A stretch of DNA of 54,735 nucleotides, from assembly GCA_029298735.1 (NCBI GenBank), contig JANSLP010000228.1:1-54735 (forward strand). Reading direction: 5' to 3'. Of this stretch, positions 18,011 through 29,789 are shown piece after piece (within the stretch, counting starts at the first letter, position 1; the number at the start of each line of letters is the position of its first letter). Made by a program: the position numbers and the translations under genes. A model generated the notes under the pieces. The model had not been told where the DNA came from and did no database searches. It saw only the letters and a list, made by a program, of their open reading frames with translations. Origin of the DNA: Ophiostoma sp. CBS 140.51 (lineage: Eukaryota > Ascomycota > Sordariomycetes > Ophiostomatales > Ophiostomataceae).

Positions 18011-19854
18011 ACAGGCGAGAGGTGACTAATCAGACGCTACAGTGCTTTCTCTGCAGTATTTACAGTGCATCCACCGTCCACAGCTGGAGCTCTCAGCTCC
18101 CAACATCAAAAGCTCTGACGTAGCTCAATTGCCCCTCATCAACCATGTCACAGTTGGGACCTTTTCAACTGCTTTTCCCCTGGCGTCTCAGGTTCCGCAA
18201 ACGGCGCGCAAGCATTAGAAAACAAAACACCTAGGAAACGTTAAAGAGAGGAGAGAAACGAAAAAACAGCCCATTTTCCACCTTTCCGCGACAAGCAACC
18301 CAGGAAACGCAAAGCAACGCAAAGCGACGGAAAGCAATGTCGAGCAGCCTTCTCAAAAGCACCCTCGCAGTTTCTTGCCCATCGGATGCGTCGTATCTTT
18401 TCAGTGCATTGTTTGGCCGGTTCCCTAGTGCAGAAGTGCAGTGTATGATACTTACACTCTTCTACGTATTTACACTTCTTACCTCTTTCCACTTACATCA
18501 CCTTTACACACGGTCTTTGTCACGCCTGTCCCCCGAAACTCGAACAAACGCCGATGGGGTCGTTCTCGTGGCCCATCGGGGAAGGAGCCACCCAATTGGT
18601 GGTGCTTCTTTACTCGCTCTTTCTCTGCAGCTGGGCGGCGTGGGGGTGACGAACAACACGTTTTTTTTGTCTTTTTTCTTTCTTTGGGAGCGGCGATGGG
18701 CCAGTTTGGGGCCGCTGGCGGATCGCTCTTGCCTCGCCTGGCGGCCCCCCCCCTGTGCCAAGATGGTGGGATGGGTGCAAAAGTCGCAAAGTCGCCCAAA
18801 AGCCGCGCTAAGGTGCCGCTCTGCCCCTCCGACTCCAGTTGTTGAATTATTTTCCTTTTTTTCGGTCTATTTTTTTATTTTATTTTTTCACCTATGCTCG
18901 CTGTGCCTCACCTAGAGCGGGTGTATTTCGCCGTGGACCGTCTTGTTTGCTGTTAAACTCCAGGGCCCAAGGCTTGAAGGCTTGACGACAAGCCTCCGGT
19001 TCTCGCTCAACAATTTTTTTGGCGAGGCAGGGAAAAGGGTGGAAAAGGAGAAGAGGCACGAGGCAATAACTAAAAAATAACAGAAAATGCCTCGACTTGC
19101 GATTACGAAACGGAAAAGTCGAGACACAAACAAAGGAAGGAGCACTCCTTCCCTCTTGTTTCACTGCAGGCCAAAACGGCTTGGCCGGGGGCCAAGCATA
19201 GGAAACCGCGATACTGTAATATGTATCTTTTCTGGAGAAGGAGCAAATACGTCCGGCCACACAGCTCTTGTTTCGCAGGCTGGCCCTCTCTGGCCAATTG
19301 GTCTTGTCGGATCGGACATAAATGGTCGGACCAAACCTAACCAAACCAAACCAAACGGTGATGGCTGCTTCGTATCTTGAAAGGCACTGGCAGGGACGAT
19401 GCAACAAAAGGTGCAAAAACAAGCCCTGATACTCGATCTGCTGACAAGGCACTCGCTCGACTTGATCTTGTTCTTGCCTCTCCTGCCTCATCCCCATCTT
19501 TGCCTCCCGGCCCTCCTTCCTGTTTCTCTTCAGATCCCCCCTCCCCTCCTTCTCCAACTGGGCTTTATCTCTGGGCATGTGCGAGGCTACTTTGTCATTT
19601 ACGGACCTTGCATCTGCCTTGCTTCGCGAAACCGGGCCCTCACATTGTCCCAAAATGGAAGCTACGTATACGTAGATACATCAACTGGAAAAGATACAAG
19701 AGATACTCCGGGTAATCCCATGGGGGAAGCTTGTTCGGACGGAAAGGACGACCCAATGCCGCAGTGACCCCAACAGGGAAAAGGAAAATGAACGTTCCCG
19801 GCCCAGCAACCAGTCGAGCCCAGCCCAGCGAAAACGCCAGGCCGAACTCCCACC

Positions 19855-19890
19855 GTAGCTCAGAGTAGCTCAGAGCAGCTCAGAGCAGCT
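19855..19890 (+). repeat. Short 10-bp tandem repeat (TAGCTCAGAG type)
   Basis: AGCTCAGAGT/C is repeated about 3.5 times in the gene-poor region. It is non-coding as far as can be seen. Confidence 0.7.
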
Positions 19891-21029
19891 GGCTCATTGG
19901 CAACGAGAAAAATGTCTCTTGGTCCTACATTTCTGCTGCTCACCCTCCTCTAGCTCGGGTGCCCGGGTCGATTTTGTTCTCAGTAAGCCCCACCTTCAAT
20001 TACCCGCCTATGGCTATTTTCCCGTGTCCTTTTTCCGACCGTTAGCGGACCTTGAGCAACAAATCGTCTCTTTCTGGTCGTCCATTGTTGTCCATTGTCG
20101 TCCATTGCTCCTGCCTCGTTGGAATTGTTGCTGGTCCTGGTCCTGGTCCTGCCTGGCCGGCCAGGTTGCTCTTGCTATCTTTGTCTCGTTCAGTGTCTTG
20201 GGTGCCTGCCCGATATACAATGCACTTACAGAGCATGGACTCGATATACGACAAAAAGTACCAAGGGGCTCTGGGGCTGCTGGCCTTGTCATGTATTATT
20301 ACTGCTTGCTAATCGTTGCTCCTTCCTCGGCGGCGTCGGTGCCAGCCCGGTGTGCCCCATCCTGGGAAGTCGGCTGGGCCTCGCGGCGACTGCAGGTTCC
20401 TGCAAGGCCTTCGAAATAGCTGCAAGGCCCTACTAGTGTCTAGTGTCGTCTCCCAGGCCTGCTGAAGCAGCCCAGCTTCCATAGCCTATTGACGGCTTTT
20501 GCACTTTGCTTCGTTTTGCTCGTCTCGCTTTTGCCATGCGTTGCCTCGTCTTTTTAACTCGTCTATGCCGCCGGTGTTAGTGGAAACCGTTCTGCGATGA
20601 GGGGTTGCCACAGGGTGGCTCCTGCCGTGTGTCGCAACTACCGGATCGTCTTACTCCTACCACCGGCCTGTCACTGCTTCTTTCCCTGTGTTTTTTTTTG
20701 TGAGTGCATTGCTCCTGCCTCGTCGTACAGCGAACCGTGAACTGCAACCGAACGCGCCTGCCTTCTCCGTGTCTGTGTGTTTCTGCAACTGTACGGAGAC
20801 TGTATATCGTGGGTGTGCCATTTTAAGAAGCAAAGTGTCTGAGAGCCCTGTGTAGCATGCTCTGTGTGTGTCGTCGCCACTTTGTGTATGGTCTAGAGCT
20901 CTCTTCGCAGCCCCGCGCCTGCCTTGTCCGTCACTCTTGCCTCCTGTTCGTAATAACGGCCTGAGCCAGTTCTAGCGATCCAGTCGTCTCCCAGTGAAGC
21001 AGGAGCAATCCCATTATTTTATTTTTCTT

Positions 21030-21150
21030 CGCTTTAATTTTCTGGCTCTCTCCTTCCTTTCCTTTTTTTCTTTCTCTCTCTTTCCTTCCTTCCCTTTCTT
21101 CTTCTTTCCCCTTTCTCTTCTTCCCTTCTTCTCCTCTTTTTTATTTCTTC
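21030..21150 (+). promoter_or_regulatory. CT-rich leader/promoter tract of 6PGDH
   Basis: A dense run of C and T (TTCCTTTTTTTCTTTCTCTC and similar) ends about 120 bases before the 6PGDH start. Such CT-rich boxes typically mark the transcription start of strongly expressed genes in filamentous fungi (general knowledge). Confidence 0.55.
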
Positions 21151-21268
21151 TCTTCTCCAAATCAACATCACCATCTCCATTGCATCGACCTTTCCATCCC
21201 ACCCAGAAGCTTAGCATCCTTCCATCCCATCTTCTCTACCACCGTCTACTGCTCAACAGATAACAGCC

Positions 21269-23706
21269 ATGTCTGGTCCTGTGTAAGTGCCCCTCTTCAG
21301 CCCCCCCTGCAGAACTGTAGTAGCAGCATTGTCTACTGCCTCCTCTGGCTTTCCCTTCTGCCAATTGCCCCATTACTTCCCAGAGAAACGCGATTCTGTC
21401 GTCATTGTCGACTGTTGTGTCTTTTCTCTCGTCCTATTTTCCCATTGCTCTGTTGTGTCGTCGCATCGCCAGGTTCAGGTTCCTCCTCGTTCCTGGTCGT
21501 TCCTGGGTTCGCCCCTGAGACGCGTTGCTTGTTGGGAAAATTTACCCCACCCCCGCACCACTTTGGCTGCGATCGTGGCCCAAGAGGGGAGCGAGACGGG
21601 ATGCGCCAGGGCAAGAAAAAATTATCGCGGGCCAGTGAGGGAAAAACAAACAAAGGAAAGAGGGAAAGAAAAAACCGGACAGACGAAGCTCGGGAGGTCG
21701 CCCAAAATCGCGCTCGCTGAGGCAATTTACTTTGCATCGAGCTTTCTTGAGCTTCCTGAGCTTCCTGGCCTTCTCGAGCTTTTGTTCTTTTGCATTACAT
21801 CCTGTTTTCTCTAAACCATTGGCTCGCTGAACCGTTTTCTCATGTTTCCCTTCACAGAACCCGCCTGGCGATGCTTGGCGGGGCCCTCCAGAACACCTCC
21901 TTCACTGCATCATCAGCATCCTCATCCTCAACTTCAGCCTCTTCCCCGCCCGTAGGAAGCAGCGCCACTGCGGCAAAACAGACTCTTGAAGAGGAAAATG
22001 CTAACAACTTTGCCAGTGCTGATCTCGGCCTTATCGGCCTGGCCGTCATGTAAGTTTCCATTTACCCACAACGCTTCCTTTGCTCTTTTTGCTCTTTTTG
22101 GTGCTTTTCCTCGGATCGCCGGAGAAATTGGATCGGAGCTCCCCCACGGAGCTTCATTTCAAGCTTTGTCGGAGCTTCTGCTTTGGCACTCTGCGACCCG
22201 AGAAGCATTTTTACCGAGCTTATCTGGTTTTCTGCGGTTATCGCCAATGGCCTGCTAACCGCTGTCGCAAACAGGGGCCAGAACCTGATTCTGAACATGG
22301 CCGACCACGGCTACACCATCTGCGCCTTCAACCGTACCGTCTCCAAGGTTGACCGCTTCCTGGCTAACGAGGCCAAGGGCAAGTCCATTGTCGGCGCCCA
22401 CTCCACCGAGGAGTTCGTCTCCAAGCTCAAGAAGCCCCGTCGTGTCATGCTCCTTGTCCAGGCCGGCAAGGCTGTTGACGACTGGATCGAGACCCTGATC
22501 CCCCTCCTGGAGCGCGGTGACATCATCATCGATGGTGGCAACTCACACTTCCCCGACTCCAACCGGAGAACCCAGTACCTGGCGTCCAAGGGCTTCCGCT
22601 TCGTCGGCTCGGGTGTCTCTGGTGGTGAGGAGGGTGCCCGCTACGGCCCCTCGATCATGCCCGGTGGCCAGGAGGATGCTTGGCCCTACATCAAGGACAT
22701 CTTCCAGAGCATCTCCGCCAAGAGCGACGGCGAGCCCTGCTGTGACTGGGTCGGTGACGAGGGTGCCGGCCACTACGTCAAGATGGTCCACAACGGTATT
22801 GAGTACGGTGACATGCAGCTGATCTCGGAGGCCTACGACATCATGAAGCGCGGCCTGGGCATGACCAGCAAGGAAATTGGCGACGTCTTCGCCAAGTGGA
22901 ACAAGGGCGTGTTGGACTCGTTCCTGATTGAGATCACCCGCGACATCATGTACTACAACGACGACGATGGCACTGCCCTGGTTGAGAAGATCCTCGACAA
23001 GGCCGGCCAGAAGGGTACCGGCAAGTGGACCGCTATCAACGCCCTGGACCTGGGCATGCCCGTCACCCTGATTGCCGAGGCCGTTCTGTCGCGCTGCCTG
23101 TCTGCCATTAAGGACGAGCGTGTCGTTGCCTCCAAGAAGCTTGAGTTCGTTGGCCGCGCCACCAAGTTCGAGGGCAACAAGGAGCAGTTCCTTGAGGATC
23201 TGGAGCAGGCGCTGTATGCCTCCAAGATCATCTCGTACGCCCAGGGCTTCATGCTGATGCAGGAGGCCGCCAAGGAGTACGGCTGGAAGCTGAACAAGCC
23301 TTCCATTGCCCTGATGTGGCGTGGTGGCTGCATTATCCGCTCCGTCTTCCTCAAGGACATCACCGCTGCCTACCGCAAAGACGACGACCTGCAGAACCTG
23401 CTGTTCGACGACTTCTTCAACAAGGCCATCCACAAGGCCCAGCCCGGCTGGCGTGACGTTGTCGCCAAGTCGGCTCTGCTCGGTATCCCGACCCCGGCTT
23501 TCAGCACTGCTCTGTCGTGGTTCGACGGCTACCGCACCAAGGACCTGCCCGCCAACCTGCTGCAGGCCCAGCGTGATTACTTCGGTGCCCACACCTTCCG
23601 CATCAAGCCCGAGAACGCTTCGGAGAAGTACCCCAACGGCCAGGACATCCACGTCAACTGGACCGGCCGTGGTGGCAACGTCTCTGCCTCGACCTACCAG
23701 GCATAA
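21269..23706 (+). CDS. 6-phosphogluconate dehydrogenase (decarboxylating)
   Basis: Three exons: 21269-21282, 21858-22049 and 22275-23706 (introns 575 and 225 nt, GTAAGT donors, ACAG acceptors), giving 545 aa. The enzyme converts 6-phosphogluconate plus NADP+ to ribulose 5-phosphate, CO2 and NADPH in the pentose phosphate pathway. The NADP-binding start LGLIGLAVMGQNLILNMADH spans the second junction (Met69). Further hallmarks are IIDGGNSHFPDSNRR, GSGVSGGEEGARYGPSIMPG and the catalytic segment DEGAGHYVKMVHNGIEYGDM (with the active-site Lys). Also present are GTGKWTAINALDLGMP and the C-terminal RDYFGAHTFRI. The 60 residues before the Rossmann fold exceed the family's usual ten or so. They are Ser/Ala/Thr-rich and lack structure. 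Codon use is strongly C/G-ending, as in highly expressed genes. Confidence 0.95.
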
Positions 23707-24571
23707 GCGGTGCGTGCCAGGTGAAGGAGTATGCTATGAGGGGAGGACCCGTTTGTGCATGTGCATTTTAGGATAGACTGCAAGAACTTGCGGAAAACAA
23801 AGAAAAACAAAATGGAGCACGGACCGAATGAAAAAAACACTAGAAACAAAAAAGAGTGTAAGGTGTTCACGTCTCATTTTACAAATACAGGGCTGCGCCG
23901 CCGAAGCGAAAGGTTTGGCTGGTTGCACTGTCTTTAGTAGTCTTTTCGAAAGAAAAGAAAAGAAAGATAAAACTGACGATATCAAATAAAGAATGAGTAA
24001 TTATGTGTTTTACATGGACGTTTAAAGTGGTTTGAATATATTGAATTTACTTGAGTTTACATTTCAGTGTACTGAAGAATGACGTGCGTGAGACATGTGT
24101 GAAGTGACAGGGTTGTATTGTAATCTAGTAGCATAGTAGCACAGGTTTTTCTCAACGATGCGCGATATCTTTTGCACTTAACATTAGAACAATCCCGATT
24201 GATATCCGATATCCGATATCCGGCCCTGTCTTTGGGTACTTTCCCTCGTTCTCTCTTGTCCCAAAAGAGGCCAGTCCCGCCTACCCGCCATTGCCGCTAC
24301 CCGCCCCATAACCAGAGCGTGGTGCCCGAGTAGACATATTGTGTCAACGACACAAAGTAAAGAAAAGAAAGAAAAGAAGAATGAAATGGAAATGAAATAA
24401 AATAGGAAGACAAAAAAAAGAAGAGAAGAAAGTAAAAGACAAAGCAGGATAGTAAAAACTCCCATTGTTCGCTAAGTCACTGACGCAAGTATGAAAACCC
24501 AGTAAAAATAAAATGTAGAAAGAATGGTAAAGGTTTGATAATTAGAAATATTGGTAGATAGTAAGGGGAGA
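23707..24571. other. Convergent spacer, 6PGDH / cyclin
   Basis: 865 bases between facing stop codons. It is AT-rich around 23800-24180 and holds a short GATATCC triple repeat at about 24200-24221 and an A-rich purine stretch at 24355-24440. No gene recognised. Confidence 0.5.
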
Positions 24572-26491
24572 TTACCGCTCCCCCTCTTCAGACACCTCGC
24601 CTTCTGATGTCCGCCGAGCACGCTTGGCCGGCCGCGGCGAGCTGCTGCTATTGTACTCGCCCTCTTCGATGCTGTGGCGGCGATGGTCACGGTCGTGATC
24701 CCGCTCCCGATGATCGTCACGATCCCGATAACGATCATGGCGGTCATCCGGCTCGACACTCTTGCGCTTGCGGCTGGAGGAGTCACCGTTGCTGTTGCCA
24801 TTCGGTGCAAGACGGTCAGCGTTGCCGTTACTGGCACCATTGCTGTTGCCATTGCCGTACTGGCTGGGATGGTGGTCCAGATCGTTGGCAGCGACCTTGA
24901 GGGCCACGTCCGAGTCGCCTGGACCGGTCGAGTCGCGGCCGGGAACAGACGTGGCCGCTGTTGACGGCAGATTCTGTGTCTGCGTTTGTGTCTGGCTCTG
25001 GCTCTGGGTAGGTTGACTCTGCGTGGTCGGCTGCGACTGCTTCTGGTCCAGCTCCAAGGGAGTCACATCGCGGCTCGTCTTGCTATGACCACCGTCGCCG
25101 TTGGCAGCAGTACTATTGTGGTTCAGCGACTGGCAGTTGAGGTGCGCCAGCTCGTGGGGGCGGCGCGTTGCCTCGAGCTGGAATACAGGGGAACCCTGCG
25201 CAATGCGGCCATTGGTCTGTTTCTTCTGGAGCGGGTTGTCCGTGTAGAATTTCACCATGGTGTGCGTCGCGCGCGTGATACGCTTCTCGTCGGCGCGCAG
25301 GTACTGCCACCAGGGCCGGCCGTGGACGTCGTCGACGGTTTCGCCGGTGGCGATACTTGCAAAAAAGATGGAGGCCGCAGCGAGATCGCTGGCATCGAGG
25401 GCGAGGGGCAGTTGGGTGAGGGCCGAGTCGTTGAGGAAACTCCAGGCGGCTTCGCGGACGGGTTTGGTGCCGAGCTGGTTAATCTTGCGCAGCTGGGACC
25501 AGAGCTGGTCGTACGGGTTGGCCACGACCAGGTCAAACGTCAGGGTTTCGAGCATGAGCTCTTCGTAGGTCAGGATCACGTCGCGCCACCGCCAGTACTC
25601 CTTGCTCTGTTCGTCGACAATGAGGTCCATGTTCTTCTGGGCGACCTTGGCGACGGCAATAATAATGTTTTTCGTCTTGAAGCAATTCTCCTCGGTCTTG
25701 TTGGCGAGAAACATGGCAGTCGCGGCGATTTTCTGTCCCTCTCGTTAGCAGTCTGTTACAGGAGAGCACATGATTTTCATAATGGCACGTACATAGTGAT
25801 GGATTCCACCCTTCTCCTCGAGCATGCTGGTGCGCATGTAGAAGCGGTGGAAGAATATGGCGGCCACATACAGCGTCATCTGCGGCAAGGGATGCGGCCG
25901 CACGGCGATGCCCGACTGGTAGATGAAGTTCACGCCCTTGCTGCGTCGTTCGCGCTCGTCAGCCGGTGTGATTCCGGCCAACACGCTCGGCGTGCTCGCC
26001 AGCTCATCATCGGTAAAGAACCACTGGTTGGCAAAGGGAGGTTGGTTGTTGTTATTGTTTCCATTACTCCGATGTGCTGGCGAAGCTGTCGACTGTCGAG
26101 GCTGGGAGGTGTGCGGTTGTAATGTTGCGTTGTTGTGACTCTGGTGACTCTGGTGATTCTGCTGGTGGTGGTGAATGACCGCTTCTCGCCGCGGCGAGGC
26201 ACTTCGCCGTGATAATGGCCGATGTGGCGGCGAGTTTCGGGAAGAATGTGTAGGAGGCGAGGGCACGGCAGGCGGCACATCGCGCCGGCGCGTGGAGGAG
26301 GGCGACTGGGACTGGGACTGCGACTGGCGGTCCATGGTCGATGCAGATGAGGGGACGTTGGGTGCATTCGGCACGGCGGGCGGTATTGATGGAGCTGTCG
26401 TCGATGATGGCGGCGCGCCTTGTGGTCTAGATGGCTGTGGAATGGGTGGTGGCTGATAGGCCTCTCGGGGGGCCCGATACATGCTGGCCAT
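24572..26491 (-). CDS. Transcription-type cyclin (Pch1/cyclin T-K class)
   Basis: Two exons, 26491-25793 and 25732-24572, with a 60-nt intron (donor GTACGT, branch CTAAC, acceptor ACAG), in phase after His-His-Tyr. Total 619 aa. Residues 1-150 are Pro/Ser/Gln/His-rich. The cyclin fold begins at NQWFFTDDELASTPSVLAGI and contains GVNFIYQSGIAVRPHPLPQM, FFHRFYMRTSM and, across the junction, KIAATAMFLANKTEEN. The second repeat includes ETLTFDLVVANPYDQLW and AASIFFASIATGETVDD. The C-terminal third is disordered with an Arg/Asp/His-rich block and a Lys/Arg cluster (AKRARR). This pattern fits cyclins that pair with Cdk9 or a CTD kinase to phosphorylate RNA polymerase II. The closest named relative I would expect is S. 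pombe Pch1; Ctk2 is the alternative. It is divergent from RPB7. Confidence 0.85.
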
Positions 26492-27838
26492 GGTGATGTG
26501 AGGGATGTAGGGTGATGGAGAGGAGTCGTGAATGCGATGGAGGTCGGTGGGTAATGCCTTTGAGGCGAGAGGCAGCTCCAGTGCCTTCAGAGAGAGATGG
26601 CGCGAAGGCCGAAAACGATGGCGATGATGCAGTTTTTGGTCAATGTAACGATGCTATCTGCAAAATGGATGGGAAACAGTTTCGTTTGACGACAGCAAGT
26701 GGCTGGTTCGAGTGTCGATTCTGGCGTTTGCAGTCGTCTCGTGAGATGTCGGTGTGTGCGTTGGGGGGTTAAAAGGGATGTCAAAAGAAGAAGGAAAAGA
26801 AAGGGAACAATTCGAAAAATCGAGAGAGGCAAATGGGTCGAAAAGTGCCGTCACCAACCCATGGATCGCCAGCTTTGGAAGGTGCGCCGGTGCAGACTGG
26901 TTCCTGCGCTGGTCTGCCTTCTATGGGGCGTCACTGTTTGTAGGGAGTTTCGCAGGGGGTCTTTAGGGTGTTGTGGCTGGTGAACAGGCACACGTGACTA
27001 TTGTGGCTTTTGTGCAACGAACAATGGTAAAAAGGCAAGCGCGAGTAAGGCCTGGGTGCACGGACCAACTAGCTCAGCCGCGTGAGGAAGGAACTTGCCT
27101 CTTGCCCATAGCCCATTTGGCGGCGAACCAACCAAACGACAGGAAGCGACGCCTGGCCTTTTTTTGGGGGCGCCTTTCTTTCTTCCTCTCGATTCTCGAC
27201 TGTGTGGATGTACGTTTTCGTTGCGCAGCGCCGACCTCCCAACAACCACCACCGCCTGTCCCTCTGCTCGTCCTCTGTTTCTGACAGTCTTTCTTTGGTG
27301 TCTTTGTTGTCGTTTTTGGCTTTTGTTGTCGCATCCGTTTTCTCTGATTCCCGGCGCGTGGTCTGAACTGAAAAGGGAGGCAAAGAAGAGAATCACGATT
27401 TGAGGAAACAACAAAAGAAGGCCAACGACCTCATCCGAGCGAGAGTAGACCTGCGCGGTATCATTCGACCTTTCCCCGACTGTTTCTCTCTCTTTTGCCT
27501 TATCCTCGCCCCTCCCGGCCAGTCGCCGCGGTTTGCGCACGCGATCGCCACCCATCACCAAATCTCACGATCTCGACGAATTTACGACAACCTCCTCCAC
27601 GACTACAAGAGCAGACGAAGATTACCCGCCATCTCCGTCCATCACCTCTACCTCCTATCTCACCTCTTCTCTTACTTTCTTTTCAAACCGCCCAGCACTC
27701 CACCTTAACGGCTGCACAGTGACGTAGCGCATCAACGAGGCCCATCCCCCCTCGCGCCTTTGACGACCTTCATCTCTCGATCCATCACGTCTCCACGATC
27801 TTATCTATCCTCTCCTCCATCTCTCTCCCCACCTCACC
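26492..27838. promoter_or_regulatory. Divergent promoter region, cyclin / RPB7
   Basis: 1.35 kb between two start codons pointing outward. It contains CACGTGAC at 26991-26998. The part next to RPB7 (27440-27838) is rich in C and T, fitting an untranslated leader. No gene within it. Confidence 0.55.
26991..26998 (+). promoter_or_regulatory. CACGTGAC element in the cyclin / RPB7 promoter
   Basis: An exact octamer 500 bases upstream of the cyclin start and about 840 upstream of the RPB7 start. It could serve either gene. Function is inferred. Confidence 0.4.
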
Positions 27839-28551
27839 ATGTTCTTCCTCCACAACCTCGAGCGGCGCGTGACGCTGCATCCGTCCTACTTTGGCCGCAA
27901 CATGCACGAGCTCGTTACCACCAAGCTACTTAAGGACGTCGAGGGCACATGCGCCGGCAACTACTACATAATATCCATCATGGACACCTTTGACATTTCC
28001 GCCGGCAAAATCTTGCCGGGCAACGGCCTCGCCGAGTTTACCGTCGGCTACCGCGCCGTCGTCTGGCGGCCCTTTAAGGGCGAGACCGTCGACGCCGTTG
28101 TCTACTCGGTCAATCCCCACGGCTTCTTTGCACAAGCAGGGCCCCTGCGCCTGTTTGTGTCGTCACATGTAGGGCAGCCTCCATGATTCACCGTCGTAGC
28201 TACGCATACTGACCTGCCAGATGATCCCAAGCCAAGTTAAGTACGACCCCAACGCGACGCCACCACAGTTTGCCGACAACGAGGACTACAAAGTTGAGGC
28301 CGGCACACACATCCGGGTCAAGATCATGGGCACGCGCAGCGAGGTTGGCGAGATGTGGGCGATTGGAACGGTAAACGAGGATTACCTTGGGTATGTGATT
28401 TGTGCACCACTCTCTGTTCCACATTATATGGGCGTGGCTGGCTGCTATCTGTTATGCCCCGCCCTGTCCTCTCTAAATTTTGTGCCTTACTTTGTGATGT
28501 TCTTTACACTTTGCTGACACCGTATCTTCCCACAGCCCTCTGGGACTATGA
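27839..28551 (+). CDS. rpb7: RNA polymerase II subunit RPB7
   Basis: Three exons: 27839-28168, 28221-28390 and 28536-28551 (introns 52 and 145 nt), giving 171 aa, the same length as yeast Rpb7. RPB7 pairs with RPB4 in the stalk of Pol II and binds emerging RNA. The N-terminal tip-domain sequence MFFLHNLERRVTLHPSYFGR is diagnostic. ISIMDTFDISAGKILPGNGL and AEFTVGYRAVVWRPFKGETV follow, and the S1/OB-fold part runs from VDAVVYSVNPHGFFAQAGPL. SSH joins MIPSQVKYDPNATPPQF in phase 0 over intron 1. The last exon adds only part of a Gly codon and Pro-Leu-Gly-Leu, giving the family ending DYLGPLGL. Skipping intron 2 removal would add an unrelated 40-residue tail, so the spliced form is preferred. Confidence 0.95.
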
Positions 28552-29789
28552 TAGAGAGCTTGCGCAGACGTTGCAACGTCAAACTGGCGATGCACTGTGG
28601 AAGTTGCTGCGACCCGACGACTCTGGAAGTAATGGGTCGTTCTGGGGTCGACGCTACGATGTGCTCTCCAAAGCCATCGTTGTTTGCATGAAATGGCGTG
28701 GAATTTAAACTGCGTACAGGCGCGAACTGGGCCGAGTCAAGAAACAGCCCGTGTAAAAGATATTTCTGTGTGCCGGTTTTGTCTGATATCAAAGGGGGCC
28801 TACAAAAATATAATCTGATAGAACTGCTCCAAAGGCTGGATGCATATGTCGTTTACTCTCTTTTACTTTTATGTTTGAATACATTTTTTCTGCAAAAGCA
28901 AAAGTAAAAGAATCCATACTGGGTGCCGTGAAAGTGCCGTCGTCGTCGTCAATAGCTGTATGACTAAGTTTTTACGTGATATAAGGCCTCACAACTCATA
29001 TTTTTCTACGATTTCATACAATTGTTTGTTTGACCGCCAAAAGCACAATTGACACATGATACAAACATGAGAATGATGTCAACAGATAAGTTCAACGTAT
29101 TGTCGTCATGGGACTAAAAATATGAGGGACTTGGTGCTGACAGAATTGAATTTTCTTTGCTCACACAGTTGGTTTGTTTTGTTTGCTAACGGCCCCTTTT
29201 TAAGGTTCACCAATCGTATAACACCATATCTTATCAACCACGATAAAAATAAACCGAACGACCCGACAAACTTATGATTGTATGATGAAATTTGCTATTT
29301 TGAGACTGGAAATGACGAAGATTTCATGGATGCCGAAGCTCTGCGCGATCCCGTGAACATCTGCGTCACCAAATGATCGTGAACTTTGAAAGGTACAAAC
29401 AAATATACTCATTCTACGGCCAACCGAGCCGTACCAGTAGCTTACTGTTGGATCGTCATATCGTCATGTTGGCCCAAAAAGACAGAAGCATCGAGAGTCA
29501 TGGACGTTACTGAACACTGAACTTTAATTCTTTTGTGTGCTCTTAAAGCTTCTTGAATTCGTATAAATATCTGCCCATCTGATCCCAGATTCGATCCCAG
29601 ACTTTGCCTCTTCTCTCCATCCATACAACTTTTCAGAATCTCAGAATCTCACTCTCAGCTTTTGAAATGCCGTTTCGATCATACGCACACCCTCTCTCCT
29701 CTCTTCTACTCTCTTCCACTCTCTACACTCTACTCTTTTACTCTTACTCTTGCTCTTACTCTTACTCTCTACTCTCTTACTCCTTCAAC
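28552..29789. other. Intergenic region, RPB7 to the orphan gene
   Basis: 1.2 kb, AT-rich from 28790 to 29600. The last 150 bases (29640-29789) are an ACTCTT/CTCTAC-type pyrimidine tract, the probable leader of the next gene. No RNA gene recognised. Confidence 0.5.
29690..29789 (+). repeat. Irregular ACTCTT pyrimidine tract
   Basis: About 100 bases made of imperfect TACTCTTACTCT, TCTCTACTCT and similar units directly before the ATG at 29790. It could be a CT-rich leader or an unstable microsatellite; in frame it would read as Ser/Tyr/Leu-rich, which is why it was left out of the protein. Confidence 0.65.

Larger units (their letters stand above)
17721..21268. other. Gene-poor 3.5-kb region upstream of 6PGDH
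   Basis: This spacer is divergent between the RBM42-like gene and 6PGDH. CACGTGACC lies at 18002-18010. The plus strand has pyrimidine-rich and simple stretches at 18430-18900 and 20970-21150. A 10-bp repeat lies at 19855-19890 and a palindrome (CCTGGCCGGCCAGG) at about 20152-20165. Open frames in both strands are low in protein character. No tRNA or other small RNA was recognised. Confidence 0.5.

Noticed and set aside
19335..19360. CCAAACCAAAC run that recalls a telomere-type repeat
   Set aside because: The unit does not match the fungal TTAGGG repeat, is very short and lies mid-region between genes.
18892..19653. 253-codon minus-strand frame upstream of 6PGDH
   Set aside because: No domain, erratic composition and many rare-looking stretches; lies in repeat-bearing spacer.
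22543..23652. 369-codon open frame antisense to 6PGDH
   Set aside because: Antisense shadow of a strongly C/G-ending coding region; its Val/Leu/Gly-rich translation has no domain.
28391..28545. Reading through RPB7 intron 2 as the true C-terminus
   Set aside because: It gives a hydrophobic 40-residue tail foreign to RPB7, whereas splicing gives the family ending and exactly 171 residues.
29604..29789. 62-codon N-terminal extension of the orphan gene
   Set aside because: It is encoded by the irregular pyrimidine tract and reads as Ser/Tyr/Leu repeats; the later ATG fits better as start.
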